A stretch of DNA of 30,704 bases, taken from NCBI GenBank assembly GCA_030699205.1, contig JAUYJY010000008.1, positions 1 through 30,704 of the forward strand, read 5' to 3'. Source of the DNA: Candidatus Pacearchaeota archaeon. GTDB taxonomy: Archaea; Nanobdellota; Nanobdellia; Pacearchaeales; GW2011-AR1. Below are positions 12,467-21,346 of this stretch, in pieces. Every line of letters begins with the position of its first letter. Position 1 is the stretch's first letter. The notes below the pieces were generated by a model. That model was given only the letters and a program-made list of their open reading frames with translations. It was not told where the DNA came from and ran no database searches. A program made the position numbers and the translations under genes.

Positions 12467-14121
12467 TGAAAATTAAATTTAAAATTTGGATTTTATGGTT
12501 TTTTGTAGTTATTTCTACTATCTCAATTATTGTTGCAGATGCTTCAATAAAACTTATGATATTTCTGCTATTTATGGGTGCGATGGTAGTCTTAAGTCTT
12601 GTCAAGTCAAGAAAAGGAAGCATATTCATTGCATTAATATTTATCCTTATTTCTTTATCTTTAATATTCAGTTCAATAGAAACTGGAGTTATTATTAAAT
12701 CTGTAGACAGCGGTTCCGAAGCTTTTGTGCAAGGATTAAGACAAGGACAAACAATCATTCAAATAAATGGAATTGAAATTAAAACTTTAGATGATTACAC
12801 TCAAGTTATTTCCCCTCTTTTTCCTGCACCCGAGGGTATAAAATTAGATATAAATACAAAAAACGAAGAAAATTTTATTTTATTTATCTATGAGCCTCCT
12901 AAAATCTCAATAGAAGAAATTTCCAAAACAAATATTAAAACCGGATTAGACATCAGCGGAGGTGCAAGGGCATTAGTTAAACCAACGCAAGAAGTAACAA
13001 ATGAAGAATTAGAAGATTTACTTTCTGTAAGCAGAGAAAGATTTAATGTCTTTGGTTTATCAGATGTTAAAATAAAAGGAGTCTCTGATTTTGCAGGAAA
13101 TAAATTTATGTTGGTAGAGGTTGCAGGAGCAACGCCAGATGATTTGGAAACTTTGATTTCAGAACAAGGCAAGTTTGAAGCAATGGTAGGGAATCAAACT
13201 GTTTTTGTAGGTGGAAACAAAGATATTACCCATGTTTATAGAAATGATGCAACTCAATCGGCGGTATACCCCCCGCAAGGAAGTGTTCAACAAGGGTATT
13301 CAAGCAGATTTCAATTTACTATAACTTTAAGTCCTGAAGCAGCACAAAGACATGCAGATATAACGCGAAACATTCCTCTTGACCCTGATTCTGCAGGGCA
13401 ATACCTTTCAGAAAACTTAACTTTAATTTTAGATGGATTAATTGTAGACCAACTAAGAATCTCTTCAGGATTAAAAGGACAAGTAACTTCTCAAATATCA
13501 ATTCAAGGCTCCGGATTCGGCTCAACCCCTGAAGAAGCTTTAACAGATGCAAGAGAGTCGATGCATAAATTACAAACTATCTTGATTTCAGGAAGTTTGC
13601 CCTATGAATTAGAAATAGTAAAACTAGATACAATTTCTCCATTATTAGGAGAAGAATTCATCAACTCAATTGTGCTTGCAGGAGCAATATCAATTCTTTT
13701 AGTGGGGGTAATAATTTTTGTGAGGTATCGAAAATTTAAAATCTCTTTTGCACTGCTTCTTACTTCGTTTTCGGAAGTTCTCATCATTTTAGGCATTGCA
13801 TCCCTTATCAAATGGAATCTTGATTTGCCGTCCATTGCAGGAATTTTAGCAACAATAGGAACTGGTGTAGACCAGCAAATAGTTATAGTTGATGAGGCAA
13901 GAACCGGGAAAGAAACAAGCATGAAACAAAGGATGAAAAGAGCAATTTTTGTCGTTATGACAGCGTACCTAACTTCTTTTGTTGCCTTGCTTCCGTTATT
14001 CAAAGCAGGAGCTGGATTATTTAAGGGATTTGCAATTACAACCATGATTGGAATTACTGCCGGCGTCTTCATAACCCGTCCTGCATTTGCAGAAATCATT
14101 AAAAAAATAGAGGAACAATAA
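12466..14121 (+). CDS. secD: protein-export membrane protein SecD with N-terminal PDZ-like insertion
   Basis: 551 aa. The SecD core starts at GLDISGGARALV (about 160-171), continues with the beta-rich P1 region and ends in five helices carrying the family's ATIGTGVDQQIVIVDEAR motif (about 465-482). Ahead of it are three hydrophobic segments (about 8-24, 28-46, 52-70) and a PDZ-like unit (about 74-140) with VIIKSVDSGSEAFVQGLRQG and IIQINGIEIKTLDDY. Canonical SecD has one N-terminal helix and no PDZ, so this protein has two extra helices plus a probable peptide-binding domain. It is coupled to secF by a one-base overlap. Confidence 0.94.
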   Translation: MKIKFKIWILWFFVVISTISIIVADASIKLMIFLLFMGAMVVLSLVKSRKGSIFIALIFILISLSLIFSSIETGVIIKSVDSGSEAFVQGLRQGQTIIQINGIEIKTLDDYTQVISPLFPAPEGIKLDINTKNEENFILFIYEPPKISIEEISKTNIKTGLDISGGARALVKPTQEVTNEELEDLLSVSRERFNVFGLSDVKIKGVSDFAGNKFMLVEVAGATPDDLETLISEQGKFEAMVGNQTVFVGGNKDITHVYRNDATQSAVYPPQGSVQQGYSSRFQFTITLSPEAAQRHADITRNIPLDPDSAGQYLSENLTLILDGLIVDQLRISSGLKGQVTSQISIQGSGFGSTPEEALTDARESMHKLQTILISGSLPYELEIVKLDTISPLLGEEFINSIVLAGAISILLVGVIIFVRYRKFKISFALLLTSFSEVLIILGIASLIKWNLDLPSIAGILATIGTGVDQQIVIVDEARTGKETSMKQRMKRAIFVVMTAYLTSFVALLPLFKAGAGLFKGFAITTMIGITAGVFITRPAFAEIIKKIEEQ

Positions 14122-14169
14122 TGAATCTCTTCATAAATCTTCTCAAAAGTTTAACTGGAGATTTATAGG

Positions 14170-14616
14170 ATGTTGCCCCGTTACCATGTAATTTACGGTT
14201 TTATTTTCACAGCAATAATTTGGTTTTTTGCACCATCTACAAAATTAATTTATTTAATTTTAATCTTTCTATCTTCTATCCTCATGGACTTTGACCACTA
14301 TATTAATTCTCTTTTTAAAACGGGAAAAGCAAGTTTAAAAAATTCATTTGAATATCATAAAAAACTTGAAAAAGAAATACAAAAAAAACACCTGACAGGT
14401 ATTAGGAAAAAAACAGATTTTCATTTCTTGCATACATTAGAATTTCATGCCTTAATTGGATTGTTATCTTTCTTTTGGTTTCCATTATTTTATGTACTCA
14501 TCGGAATGTTTCTTCATTCAATCCTTGATATTATAGATATGGTAAAAAAAGATCGCCTTTACTTGAGGGAATTTTTCTTTTTTAATTGGATTAGGAAAAT
14601 CCTTAAAAGAAACTAA
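14170..14616 (+). CDS. YdjM/DUF457-like membrane-bound putative metal-dependent hydrolase
   Basis: 148 aa with about four membrane segments. His and Asp residues sit where this family places its metal site: MDFDHY (about 39-44), the HFLHTLEFH segment (about 104-112) and FLHSILDIID (about 130-139). Members of the YdjM/DUF457 class are membrane proteins with a presumed phospholipase-like hydrolase role that is poorly established. It follows secD by 48 bases on the same strand and converges with the next gene, overlapping it by 14 bases. Confidence 0.72.
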   Translation: MLPRYHVIYGFIFTAIIWFFAPSTKLIYLILIFLSSILMDFDHYINSLFKTGKASLKNSFEYHKKLEKEIQKKHLTGIRKKTDFHFLHTLEFHALIGLLSFFWFPLFYVLIGMFLHSILDIIDMVKKDRLYLREFFFFNWIRKILKRN

Positions 14617-14887
14617 CAAAGCCCTTCGCCATCAAGAGAAAAGCAGGAGTCCACAATAGAAAAGATGGAATAGAAAAGAAAATTGCAATAATTAAAACCC
14701 CTCCAGATATAAGGTCAATAACGCTCAATACATCTCCCGTAAAAATAAACATTCCCTTCAGTAAGAGGAGGCCGGCAGAAAATAGCATTAATGGAATGAA
14801 AGGTTCCAATCCAAAAGTCATCATAAGAAGAAGTATGGAAGCAACAAAATCTATTATTCCAAGTATTTTAACCAACATATTATTCAA
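14603..14887 (-). CDS. small four-helix membrane protein, unknown function
   Basis: 94 aa, almost entirely hydrophobic, with about four membrane segments separated by short polar turns and no charged catalytic motif. It starts within the last 8 bases of the GT2 gene upstream, so the two are probably translated in series. Its 3' end overlaps the convergent YdjM-like gene by 14 bases. The tie to the GT2 suggests a membrane partner for a polyprenyl-phosphate sugar synthase; this is inference only. Confidence 0.65.
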   Translation of the reverse strand: MNNMLVKILGIIDFVASILLLMMTFGLEPFIPLMLFSAGLLLLKGMFIFTGDVLSVIDLISGGVLIIAIFFSIPSFLLWTPAFLLMAKGFVSFF

Positions 14888-15665
14888 ACCTCAAATGAAA
14901 TGCTCTTCCAATATATTTGAACCCCAACAGAATTACCTCAAATAAGTTTCCCATTTTAGATTTACCACTTTCTCTAAATTTATACACGAAAGGAATTTCT
15001 TTCACTCTAAATCTTTCTTGCTTTGCCCGATAAAATAATTCCATTCCATACTCTGCAAATTTTGAATCATACTTAAATTTTATTTTAGAAAATTTTTCTT
15101 TATCAAAAAGTCTAAATTGTCCTCCAAGGTCTTTAACCCTTAAGCCAAGAATAATTGAGCAAGACTTATTCAATATTGCTGTTCCAATTTTTCTTACAAA
15201 TGGTTCTTCATTTCCCCCGCCCTTCACAAATCTGGAACCAGAGACGATGTCATATTTTCCCGCATATTTTGTAAATTCGGGAATTAATTTTGGAGGGTGC
15301 GAAAAATCAGCATCCATTATTAAAACATATTTCCCATTTGCAATTTTAATTCCATCCATGACTGCAGAAAAAAGACCCCGTTTTCCAAAGCGATGCAATG
15401 CAACAAAATTTCCCCTCCTTGCGAGTTCATCCATTATCTTAGGAGTTTTATCTTTGGAATCGTCATCAACAACAACTATTTCATAACTATTTTTGAATTT
15501 TGTTTTTTTAAGATTCTTAATAATCTCTTCGACAATATTCTCCAGATTTTCCTCCTCATTATATGTTGGAATTACTATTGAAATTTTCCTTTCTATTCCA
15601 AATTTGCTTTCAATTTTGTCAAACTTAATTTTTCTTCTATATCCAACACAAAAGTAATTCTCCAT
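14880..15665 (-). CDS. GT2 glycosyltransferase, dolichyl-phosphate mannose/glucose synthase-like
   Basis: 261 aa. The GT-A fold shows ISIVIPTYNEEENLENIVEEI (from about 29), VVDDDSKDKTPKIMDEL (from about 65), the DAD of MDADFSHP (118-120, metal and nucleotide binding) and VSGSRFVKGGG (about 141-151). These features and the length match dolichyl-phosphate mannose synthase-like enzymes, which load a sugar onto polyprenyl phosphate at the membrane. There is no C-terminal membrane domain, but the following small membrane protein may supply one. It is divergent from the GT-C-like gene across a 61-bp promoter gap. Confidence 0.9.
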   Translation of the reverse strand: MENYFCVGYRRKIKFDKIESKFGIERKISIVIPTYNEEENLENIVEEIIKNLKKTKFKNSYEIVVVDDDSKDKTPKIMDELARRGNFVALHRFGKRGLFSAVMDGIKIANGKYVLIMDADFSHPPKLIPEFTKYAGKYDIVSGSRFVKGGGNEEPFVRKIGTAILNKSCSIILGLRVKDLGGQFRLFDKEKFSKIKFKYDSKFAEYGMELFYRAKQERFRVKEIPFVYKFRESGKSKMGNLFEVILLGFKYIGRAFHLRFE

Positions 15666-15697
15666 GGTTAATTAAGCCATAATACCCCTTAAAAAGG

Positions 15698-15707
15698 TTT
15701 TTAAATT
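15698..15707 (+). promoter_or_regulatory. TATA-like box of the GT-C-like gene
   Basis: A T-rich run into TTAAATT ends 19 bases before the ATG at 15727. The 61-bp gap must also hold the promoter of the divergent GT2 gene, and the near-palindromic AATTTAAAAACC read in reverse could serve that direction. Confidence 0.4.
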
Positions 15708-15726
15708 ATTTAGCAGTCAAGAACAC

Positions 15727-17178
15727 ATGGAAAAAAGACAAAAAAATATCAAATTGATTATACTCACTGTTTCATTAGTTCTAATTTTAATAAGTTTATT
15801 AACTCATTTCTATGGTGGAACTGATGTATATGATTATACTGATATTGCAAAATACTTATCTGGAGATTATCCTGCAAAAATTAGAAGTTCTCATTCATAC
15901 CTCTATGGATTTATACACACACCAATTGTTGATATAACTAACAGCTTTCTCATATTTAAAATAACAAGTTTAATCTCTTTATTTCTAATTATTTATTCAG
16001 TTTATAGGATCTCAGGAAGGGATATAAAAGCTCTGTGGCTTATTCTTTTGTCTCCAATAGTATGGTATCTCTCCCCATGGGCAAGCCCAATCCAGTTAGC
16101 AAGTTTATTTTTTTTATGGTCTTATCACTTTATTAAAAAATATGACAAAACTGATAATCTAAGATTTCTTTTATACTCTGGAATCTTGTCTGGTTTAGCG
16201 TGGGCTTTTTGGGATGCAGTACTCTTTTTCATTCCCTTATTTTTAATAAGTTTTATGTATAATAAAAAATTAATCCATTCACTATACTTTCTATTATTTA
16301 TTTTTCTAGGTGTTTTACCAAGGTTGATTTTAGACCAATTCTTAATTGGGTTTGCTTTCTTTGGAATAATAAGGCACGTTTCTGCATCCCTCACACTTTC
16401 CTTTCTGGGTGGCGTTTATAATCAGGAATCTCTTGCAGGAATTTTTAAATTAATCATCGTGCTTTTATTTCTCCCACTGTATTCTTACTTATTATTTACA
16501 AAAAAATTCTTTAAAGAAAACAAAAAAACCTCCATATTCATAGGACTTTCATTTTTACTGATTATTTTTAACTCACAAATAAGATTTGCAATGATTATAG
16601 TGCCAATAATAATATTATCAATTTCAAAAATATTAACAAAAAAGCAGTTTACAATCCAAATAGTAATTTTTCTCATATTAACTTTATTTGTAATAAATCC
16701 ATACGCTATTCAGATAAGATATTCCACAAATCTTTCAGAAGCAGGGCTTTACGTCCAAGAGGTTTCAAAATTCCAAGTTTCCTCAGAATTTTCAGATAAA
16801 TTAATCAGGGAAGATTTAAAAGACATAACTTATGAATATCCTCACGAAGTTTTTGTTGTGGGAAATGAACCCGACAGTTATAGAATTCCCGCAAACCTTT
16901 ACTTCGGAAATCAAATCAAAGAATTTGTGAGTATAGAGGATTACAATCTATTTTTAAACAATGAAACTACAATTTTTGATAGAACTGCCTGCACAAGCTA
17001 TAAGATAAACGAACGAAGGGATTTTTGTATAAATATATTAATAAGAAAAGCAAAAGGCGATGTGACTGATTATAGTTCAATTTCTTATGCACTAACTGGA
17101 GAAATGGATATAAATTTAGAAAACTTTGATTTAGTTAAAAGATATAGGGTTCTTTCATTATTTAAGAAATCAAATTAA
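15727..17178 (+). CDS. multi-pass membrane protein, probable GT-C type glycosyltransferase
   Basis: 483 aa. A first helix (about 9-27) is followed by an extracytoplasmic loop rich in acidic residues (GGTDVYDYTDIAKYLSGDYP, about 30-49), where GT-C enzymes carry their catalytic acid. About nine more helices then run to residue 330, and a soluble C-terminal domain of about 150 residues follows. This is the layout of polyprenyl-phosphate-sugar-dependent transferases such as GT39, GT83 and GT87. I cannot assign the family. The divergent GT2 could make its donor. Its stop overlaps the convergent dehydrogenase gene by four bases. Confidence 0.72.
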   Translation: MEKRQKNIKLIILTVSLVLILISLLTHFYGGTDVYDYTDIAKYLSGDYPAKIRSSHSYLYGFIHTPIVDITNSFLIFKITSLISLFLIIYSVYRISGRDIKALWLILLSPIVWYLSPWASPIQLASLFFLWSYHFIKKYDKTDNLRFLLYSGILSGLAWAFWDAVLFFIPLFLISFMYNKKLIHSLYFLLFIFLGVLPRLILDQFLIGFAFFGIIRHVSASLTLSFLGGVYNQESLAGIFKLIIVLLFLPLYSYLLFTKKFFKENKKTSIFIGLSFLLIIFNSQIRFAMIIVPIIILSISKILTKKQFTIQIVIFLILTLFVINPYAIQIRYSTNLSEAGLYVQEVSKFQVSSEFSDKLIREDLKDITYEYPHEVFVVGNEPDSYRIPANLYFGNQIKEFVSIEDYNLFLNNETTIFDRTACTSYKINERRDFCINILIRKAKGDVTDYSSISYALTGEMDINLENFDLVKRYRVLSLFKKSN

Positions 17179-18581
17179 ATTTTAAAGTTAGAATCATATT
17201 CAGAATCAGCTCTCCAATCCATAATTTTATAACTTAATACTGCAGGATCTTTTTCTTTTGGAATTGGTTGCCCATGTCCTATGCGATGGTACTTCATTCC
17301 CTCTGGGATTTTTTCTACATTCAAGTTGCCCCACGCATCAATAATCAGCGACGGATTGCTAATTTTATCCTTTATATGCTCAAAATCAATATTCATTAAC
17401 TTTGGATGGTTTGTTAAAAACATAATCACATTAGCGTTTTCAATTGCTTCTGTAATTGATTTTTTTACTGGTTCTCCAAGAAAAGTTTCTGCACGCGGAT
17501 CAAAAGCCCTCAATGAATTTATCTTTACATTATTTAATTTTAACCCTGCAATTATTTTTTCAGCCGTTGAATACCTTGTATCATCTGTTTCAGGCATACC
17601 TTTAAAGGCAGGCCCCATAACCGCAATATTCAAAGGAGTTCCATAATTTTGCAAGCTAAAATCTTTTATTAAACTAATGAGATTTGCAGTAGATTTTTTG
17701 TTTTGTTCTATTGATCCGTCCGTTAAGGGAGTCTTCGCATTATAGAGTGCAGCAGAATACCTATATATTTCAGGGTCTTTGGTTAAACAAGGACCATCTG
17801 CACCTAATCCATGCTTATATATTTTTGTTCTTAAATAACCTTTATTTACAGTAGATATAACTTCCTCTGCATTCAGTCCTGCTTTCTCGCAGACTTCTGC
17901 AACCTCATTTGCAAATGCAATACTTGTAGCTCTATACAAATTATCAAGCAGTTTACACATTTCTGCAATTCTCGGAGTAGAAACTGTAGTTATCTGTCCT
18001 CCAAGTTTCTTCATAACCTTTACAGCCCTATCACTACTTTCTTTATTAATCCCCGCAACAATTTTTGGAAGGACGTGGATTTCATGCATCACCTGTCCTT
18101 CGGAAGTTCTTTCAGGACAGAAGGCAAGGTAAAAATCTTCTCCTCCTTTGAGTCCAGATAACATTTCCAGCATAGGTAGGGCGTAGAACTCAGTAGTTCC
18201 TAGAAAAAGAGTTGATTTAAGAAATATAAGTTGTCCCTTTCTTAAATTTTCTCCAATACTTTTCAAACAGGAATTTAATTGACTATAATCAGGGTCTAAA
18301 TTATCTTTTAGGGGAGTCCCCACTGCCACAAAAATTATATCTGAATTTCCAATTGCATATTTATCATCTGTAATAAATTCAATATTATCTTTTTGGCTCG
18401 CAAGAGTTTCTCTCAATCCAGGCTCATATAAATAAACAACTCCTCTTTTCAAATCTTCTATTTTTTTAGAATCATTATCAACAGCAATAACCTTATACCC
18501 TGCATTTGCCAGTGCAGCTGAGAGGGGCAACCCAATATATCCCAGCCCCAAAACCGAAACCCTTTGTTTTAAATCTACCAT
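17175..18581 (-). CDS. UDP-sugar 6-dehydrogenase (UDP-ManNAc dehydrogenase/WecC-like)
   Basis: 468 aa nucleotide-sugar dehydrogenase that oxidises the C6 alcohol to a uronic acid in two NAD-dependent steps. It shows the Rossmann motif GLGYIGLP (about 12-19), the AVGTPL loop (about 86-91), KLLDNLYRATSIAFANEVAE (about 210-229) and the active-site segment GADGPCLTKDP with Cys265 in the expected place. Glu/Phe-rich AFCPER (about 153-158) favours the WecC/UDP-ManNAc or UDP-GlcNAc branch over UDP-glucose. It would supply an acidic sugar for the surface glycan. Confidence 0.9.
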   Translation of the reverse strand: MVDLKQRVSVLGLGYIGLPLSAALANAGYKVIAVDNDSKKIEDLKRGVVYLYEPGLRETLASQKDNIEFITDDKYAIGNSDIIFVAVGTPLKDNLDPDYSQLNSCLKSIGENLRKGQLIFLKSTLFLGTTEFYALPMLEMLSGLKGGEDFYLAFCPERTSEGQVMHEIHVLPKIVAGINKESSDRAVKVMKKLGGQITTVSTPRIAEMCKLLDNLYRATSIAFANEVAEVCEKAGLNAEEVISTVNKGYLRTKIYKHGLGADGPCLTKDPEIYRYSAALYNAKTPLTDGSIEQNKKSTANLISLIKDFSLQNYGTPLNIAVMGPAFKGMPETDDTRYSTAEKIIAGLKLNNVKINSLRAFDPRAETFLGEPVKKSITEAIENANVIMFLTNHPKLMNIDFEHIKDKISNPSLIIDAWGNLNVEKIPEGMKYHRIGHGQPIPKEKDPAVLSYKIMDWRADSEYDSNFKI

Positions 18582-18680
18582 CCTTGTTTACTTTCACTCC
18601 AAGTTTAATTAAAGTAACTATTTATATAGTTTCTCGTCGTACGAGTTGCCACTGAAAAAGACAAAATAAATGATCAGAAC

Positions 18681-18690
18681 AATTTATAAA
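18681..18690 (+). promoter_or_regulatory. TATA-like box of the SDR epimerase gene
   Basis: AATTTATAAA ends 20 bases before the ATG at 18711, giving a leaderless mRNA. The divergent dehydrogenase has its own TATA-like ACTATATAAATAG on the minus strand near 18628-18640. Confidence 0.5.
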
Positions 18691-18710
18691 TCTCAATTTT
18701 ATACATTTTC

Positions 18711-19697
18711 ATGAAAAAAATACTTCTCACCGGAGGCGCAGGATTCATAGGTTATCATCTAGCAAAACACCTCGCAAATCAAGAGGATGTCAAAATAATT
18801 CTGGCAGACAATCTCTGGCGAGGACAAATGGATGAAGACCTTAAAGAACTTCTAAAAAATGAAAAAGTAGAATTTCTTGAAGCCGACGTGACTGACCCAA
18901 AATTTTACGAATCATTATCCAAAGATTTTGATCAAGTTTATCATCTTGCGGCGGTCAACGGAACAAAGTTATTCTATGAAATTCCCCAAGAAGTTTTAAG
19001 AATAAACACCCTAAGCTTAATATATCTACTCGAATGGGCAAGAAATCTGGATAAAAAACCAAAAATCTGTTTTACTTCTTCGAATGAAGCTTACGCGGGG
19101 GCACTTTCAGCATTTAATTCTCTTCCAATTCCAACTCCGGAGGCAGTTCCCCTCATAATTGAAGATACATATAATCCAAGGTGGTCTTATGGGGCTACAA
19201 AAGCGATAGGCGAAATGTTTGTAATTTATTATTCAAAAGCATATAATATTCCTGCAGTTATTGTGAGGCCCCATAATTTTTATGGTCCTCGTGCTGGATT
19301 TGGTCATGTAATTCCCCAAATGTCTGAAAGAATTACTAAAAAAGAAAATCCGTTCATAGTTTATGGTTCGGATGAAACAAGAACTTTCTGTTATATTACT
19401 GACGCTGTAGAAGCAATGCAAATACTTATGGATTCTCCAGTAACTGATAAAATTCCGGCAGAAACATTCCATATTGGTGCAACAGATGAAATTAACATGC
19501 TTGATTTAGCGAAAAAGCTTTTTGAAGTTACAGGATATAATCCTGAAAAATTAGATATCAAGCCAGGTCTTGCAGGAAGTGTTAAGCGCAGATTAGCAGA
19601 TATAACAAAAATAAAGTCCTCAGTAAAATGGGAACCAAGAACTTCTTTAGATGAAGGCCTCAAGAAAACGTATGAGTGGTATAAAAACAAATTTTAA
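18711..19697 (+). CDS. extended SDR nucleotide-sugar epimerase/dehydratase
   Basis: 328 aa. NAD-binding GGAGFIG (8-14), the catalytic Ser in TSSNEAY (about 122-128) and an intact YxxxK as Y160 and K164 (SYGATK) are present, so it should be active. The C-terminal half has the VRPHNFYGPR and GSDETRTFCYITDAVEAM motifs usual for UDP-glucose/galactose 4-epimerase-like and dTDP-glucose dehydratase-like enzymes. The exact sugar cannot be read from sequence. It starts the plus-strand run with the flippase and GT4 genes. Confidence 0.9.
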   Translation: MKKILLTGGAGFIGYHLAKHLANQEDVKIILADNLWRGQMDEDLKELLKNEKVEFLEADVTDPKFYESLSKDFDQVYHLAAVNGTKLFYEIPQEVLRINTLSLIYLLEWARNLDKKPKICFTSSNEAYAGALSAFNSLPIPTPEAVPLIIEDTYNPRWSYGATKAIGEMFVIYYSKAYNIPAVIVRPHNFYGPRAGFGHVIPQMSERITKKENPFIVYGSDETRTFCYITDAVEAMQILMDSPVTDKIPAETFHIGATDEINMLDLAKKLFEVTGYNPEKLDIKPGLAGSVKRRLADITKIKSSVKWEPRTSLDEGLKKTYEWYKNKF

Positions 19698-19743
19698 TCT
19701 GTTTATACATAATAAATAAAAAGTGTCTTTTTCATTCTAATTC

Positions 19744-21312
19744 ATGAATTCAGACAAATTAGAAATTGATAAGTCTCTCTCAATTTTAGCCAGCTCTGCA
19801 GTGATAGTTTTAATTGGAATGATTCTTTCTAAGATATTTTCATATATCTACAGGATTATGATAGCAAGAGTTTATGGTCCAGAGGTTTATGGACTTTTCT
19901 TACTTGCTTCAAGCATAATCGGGTTGCTAATATTTTTTGTGCTCTTAGGTTTTGATAGTGGTATAGTGAGGTTTATTCCAATCTATCTGGCAGAGAAAAA
20001 AATTAAAAATATAAGATTTTTAGTTAATTTAGGATTTTATTCTTCAATCATTCTTGGAGTAATATTTGGGGCAATATTATTCTTATCTTCAACGATTATC
20101 TCAATAAGTATATTTCATAATTCTGCATTAATCTTTTTTCTAAAAATCTTCAGTATTTTGGTTCCTATAATGGCATTAACAAATTATTCTCTTGCAATAA
20201 TAAATGGGTATGAAAAAATAAAACTCTTTTCATTTATAGAAAATATATGGCGGAGTGGGATGAATGTCCTCTTTTTAGTTTTCTTAATTCTTCTTGGAAT
20301 TGGGGCAAATTCAGTTCCACTATCTTTCTTGCTTGCAGGAATAAGTACGCTCATAATTTCAGTTATTGCAGTTTATAAATACACTCTTCATTCATCAAAA
20401 GAAAACTTGGACAAATTAGAAATAAATGAAAAAAGAAAAGCAAGAAAAGAATTTATACACTTTTCAATTCCTCTTTTATTCTTTAATATAATTAGTGTTT
20501 TAATGGGGTGGATAGATTCTTTATTCATTGGGTATTTCAAGACCGCAACAGAAGTTGGGGTTTATAACTCTGCGGTTCCAATCGCATTACTTCTCTACAT
20601 AGCCCCCCAATTATTCACTAAACTTTTTCTTCCAATGGTTAGTAGAGAATATGGTCGCAGAAAAATAGAAGTCATTAAACAATTAACTCAGCAAGTAGGA
20701 AAGTGGATTCTTCTGATAAATTTACCAATCTTTCTTGTTTTATTTTTATTTCCTGAGAATTTTATAAATTTACTTTTTGGTGCGGAATTTACTTCAGCAG
20801 GAACAGCATTAAGAATTTTAATAATTAATGCACTCTTCTTATCTGTCTGCAGAGTTTCAAACAGACTTCTAACTATGGCTGGGAAAACAAAAACAATTCT
20901 CATAGATATAATTATAGCTGTAATAGTAAACATAATTTTAAACACCATATTAATTCCAATGCCATTTGTCTTTGGAATAGAAAATTCTTCAGGCATTAAT
21001 GGGGCGGCAATAGCAACAACTATAGCAAGTATACTCATAGGAGCCTTATTCCTTATTCAGGCAAATAAAACTCTTTCAATTCTCCCATTAAGAAGAAAAA
21101 TGTTAAACATAATCCTTGCAGGAATTATTGCGGCAATTTTTACAATTATAATCTCAAAGTTTATTAAATTAGGAGTTTTAGGATTAATAATGACAGCTAT
21201 ATTTCTTGGATTATCTTACTTAGTTTTAATATTTTTATTTAAAGGATTGGATAAAAATGACTTTTTTATTCTAAGAAAATTTATGAGAAAATTTAAGATT
21301 TCCAAGAAATAG
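19744..21312 (+). CDS. Wzx-like polysaccharide flippase (MOP superfamily)
   Basis: 522 aa with about 12-14 membrane helices. The start (SILASSAVIVLIGMILSKIFSYIYRIMIARVYGPEVYGLF) is typical of the polysaccharide-biosynthesis flippase family, with a charged loop near 215-240 and a duplicated six-helix layout. Such proteins move polyprenyl-pyrophosphate-linked oligosaccharides across the membrane. Its presence indicates that the locus builds a lipid-linked glycan on the inside and exposes it outside. Confidence 0.9.
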   Translation: MNSDKLEIDKSLSILASSAVIVLIGMILSKIFSYIYRIMIARVYGPEVYGLFLLASSIIGLLIFFVLLGFDSGIVRFIPIYLAEKKIKNIRFLVNLGFYSSIILGVIFGAILFLSSTIISISIFHNSALIFFLKIFSILVPIMALTNYSLAIINGYEKIKLFSFIENIWRSGMNVLFLVFLILLGIGANSVPLSFLLAGISTLIISVIAVYKYTLHSSKENLDKLEINEKRKARKEFIHFSIPLLFFNIISVLMGWIDSLFIGYFKTATEVGVYNSAVPIALLLYIAPQLFTKLFLPMVSREYGRRKIEVIKQLTQQVGKWILLINLPIFLVLFLFPENFINLLFGAEFTSAGTALRILIINALFLSVCRVSNRLLTMAGKTKTILIDIIIAVIVNIILNTILIPMPFVFGIENSSGINGAAIATTIASILIGALFLIQANKTLSILPLRRKMLNIILAGIIAAIFTIIISKFIKLGVLGLIMTAIFLGLSYLVLIFLFKGLDKNDFFILRKFMRKFKISKK

Positions 21313-21315
21313 AAA

Positions 21316-21327
21316 TCTATATAAAAA
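21316..21327 (+). promoter_or_regulatory. TATA-like box of the GT4 gene
   Basis: A CTATATAAAA stretch directly after the flippase stop ends about 20 bases before the ATG at 21347, so the GT4 gene can be transcribed independently of the flippase. Confidence 0.45.
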
Positions 21328-21346
21328 GCATTCCTGACCCACCATT

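Noticed and set aside
13602..14099. Minus-strand open frame of 165 codons inside secD
   Set aside because: It lies opposite the highly conserved SecD membrane region; the hydrophobic protein is a mirror of the sense codons and has no start signals of its own.
18711..19697. Loss of catalytic residues in the first SDR epimerase, as in the second
   Set aside because: Ser in TSSNEAY and the Y160/K164 pair are intact, so this enzyme looks normal.
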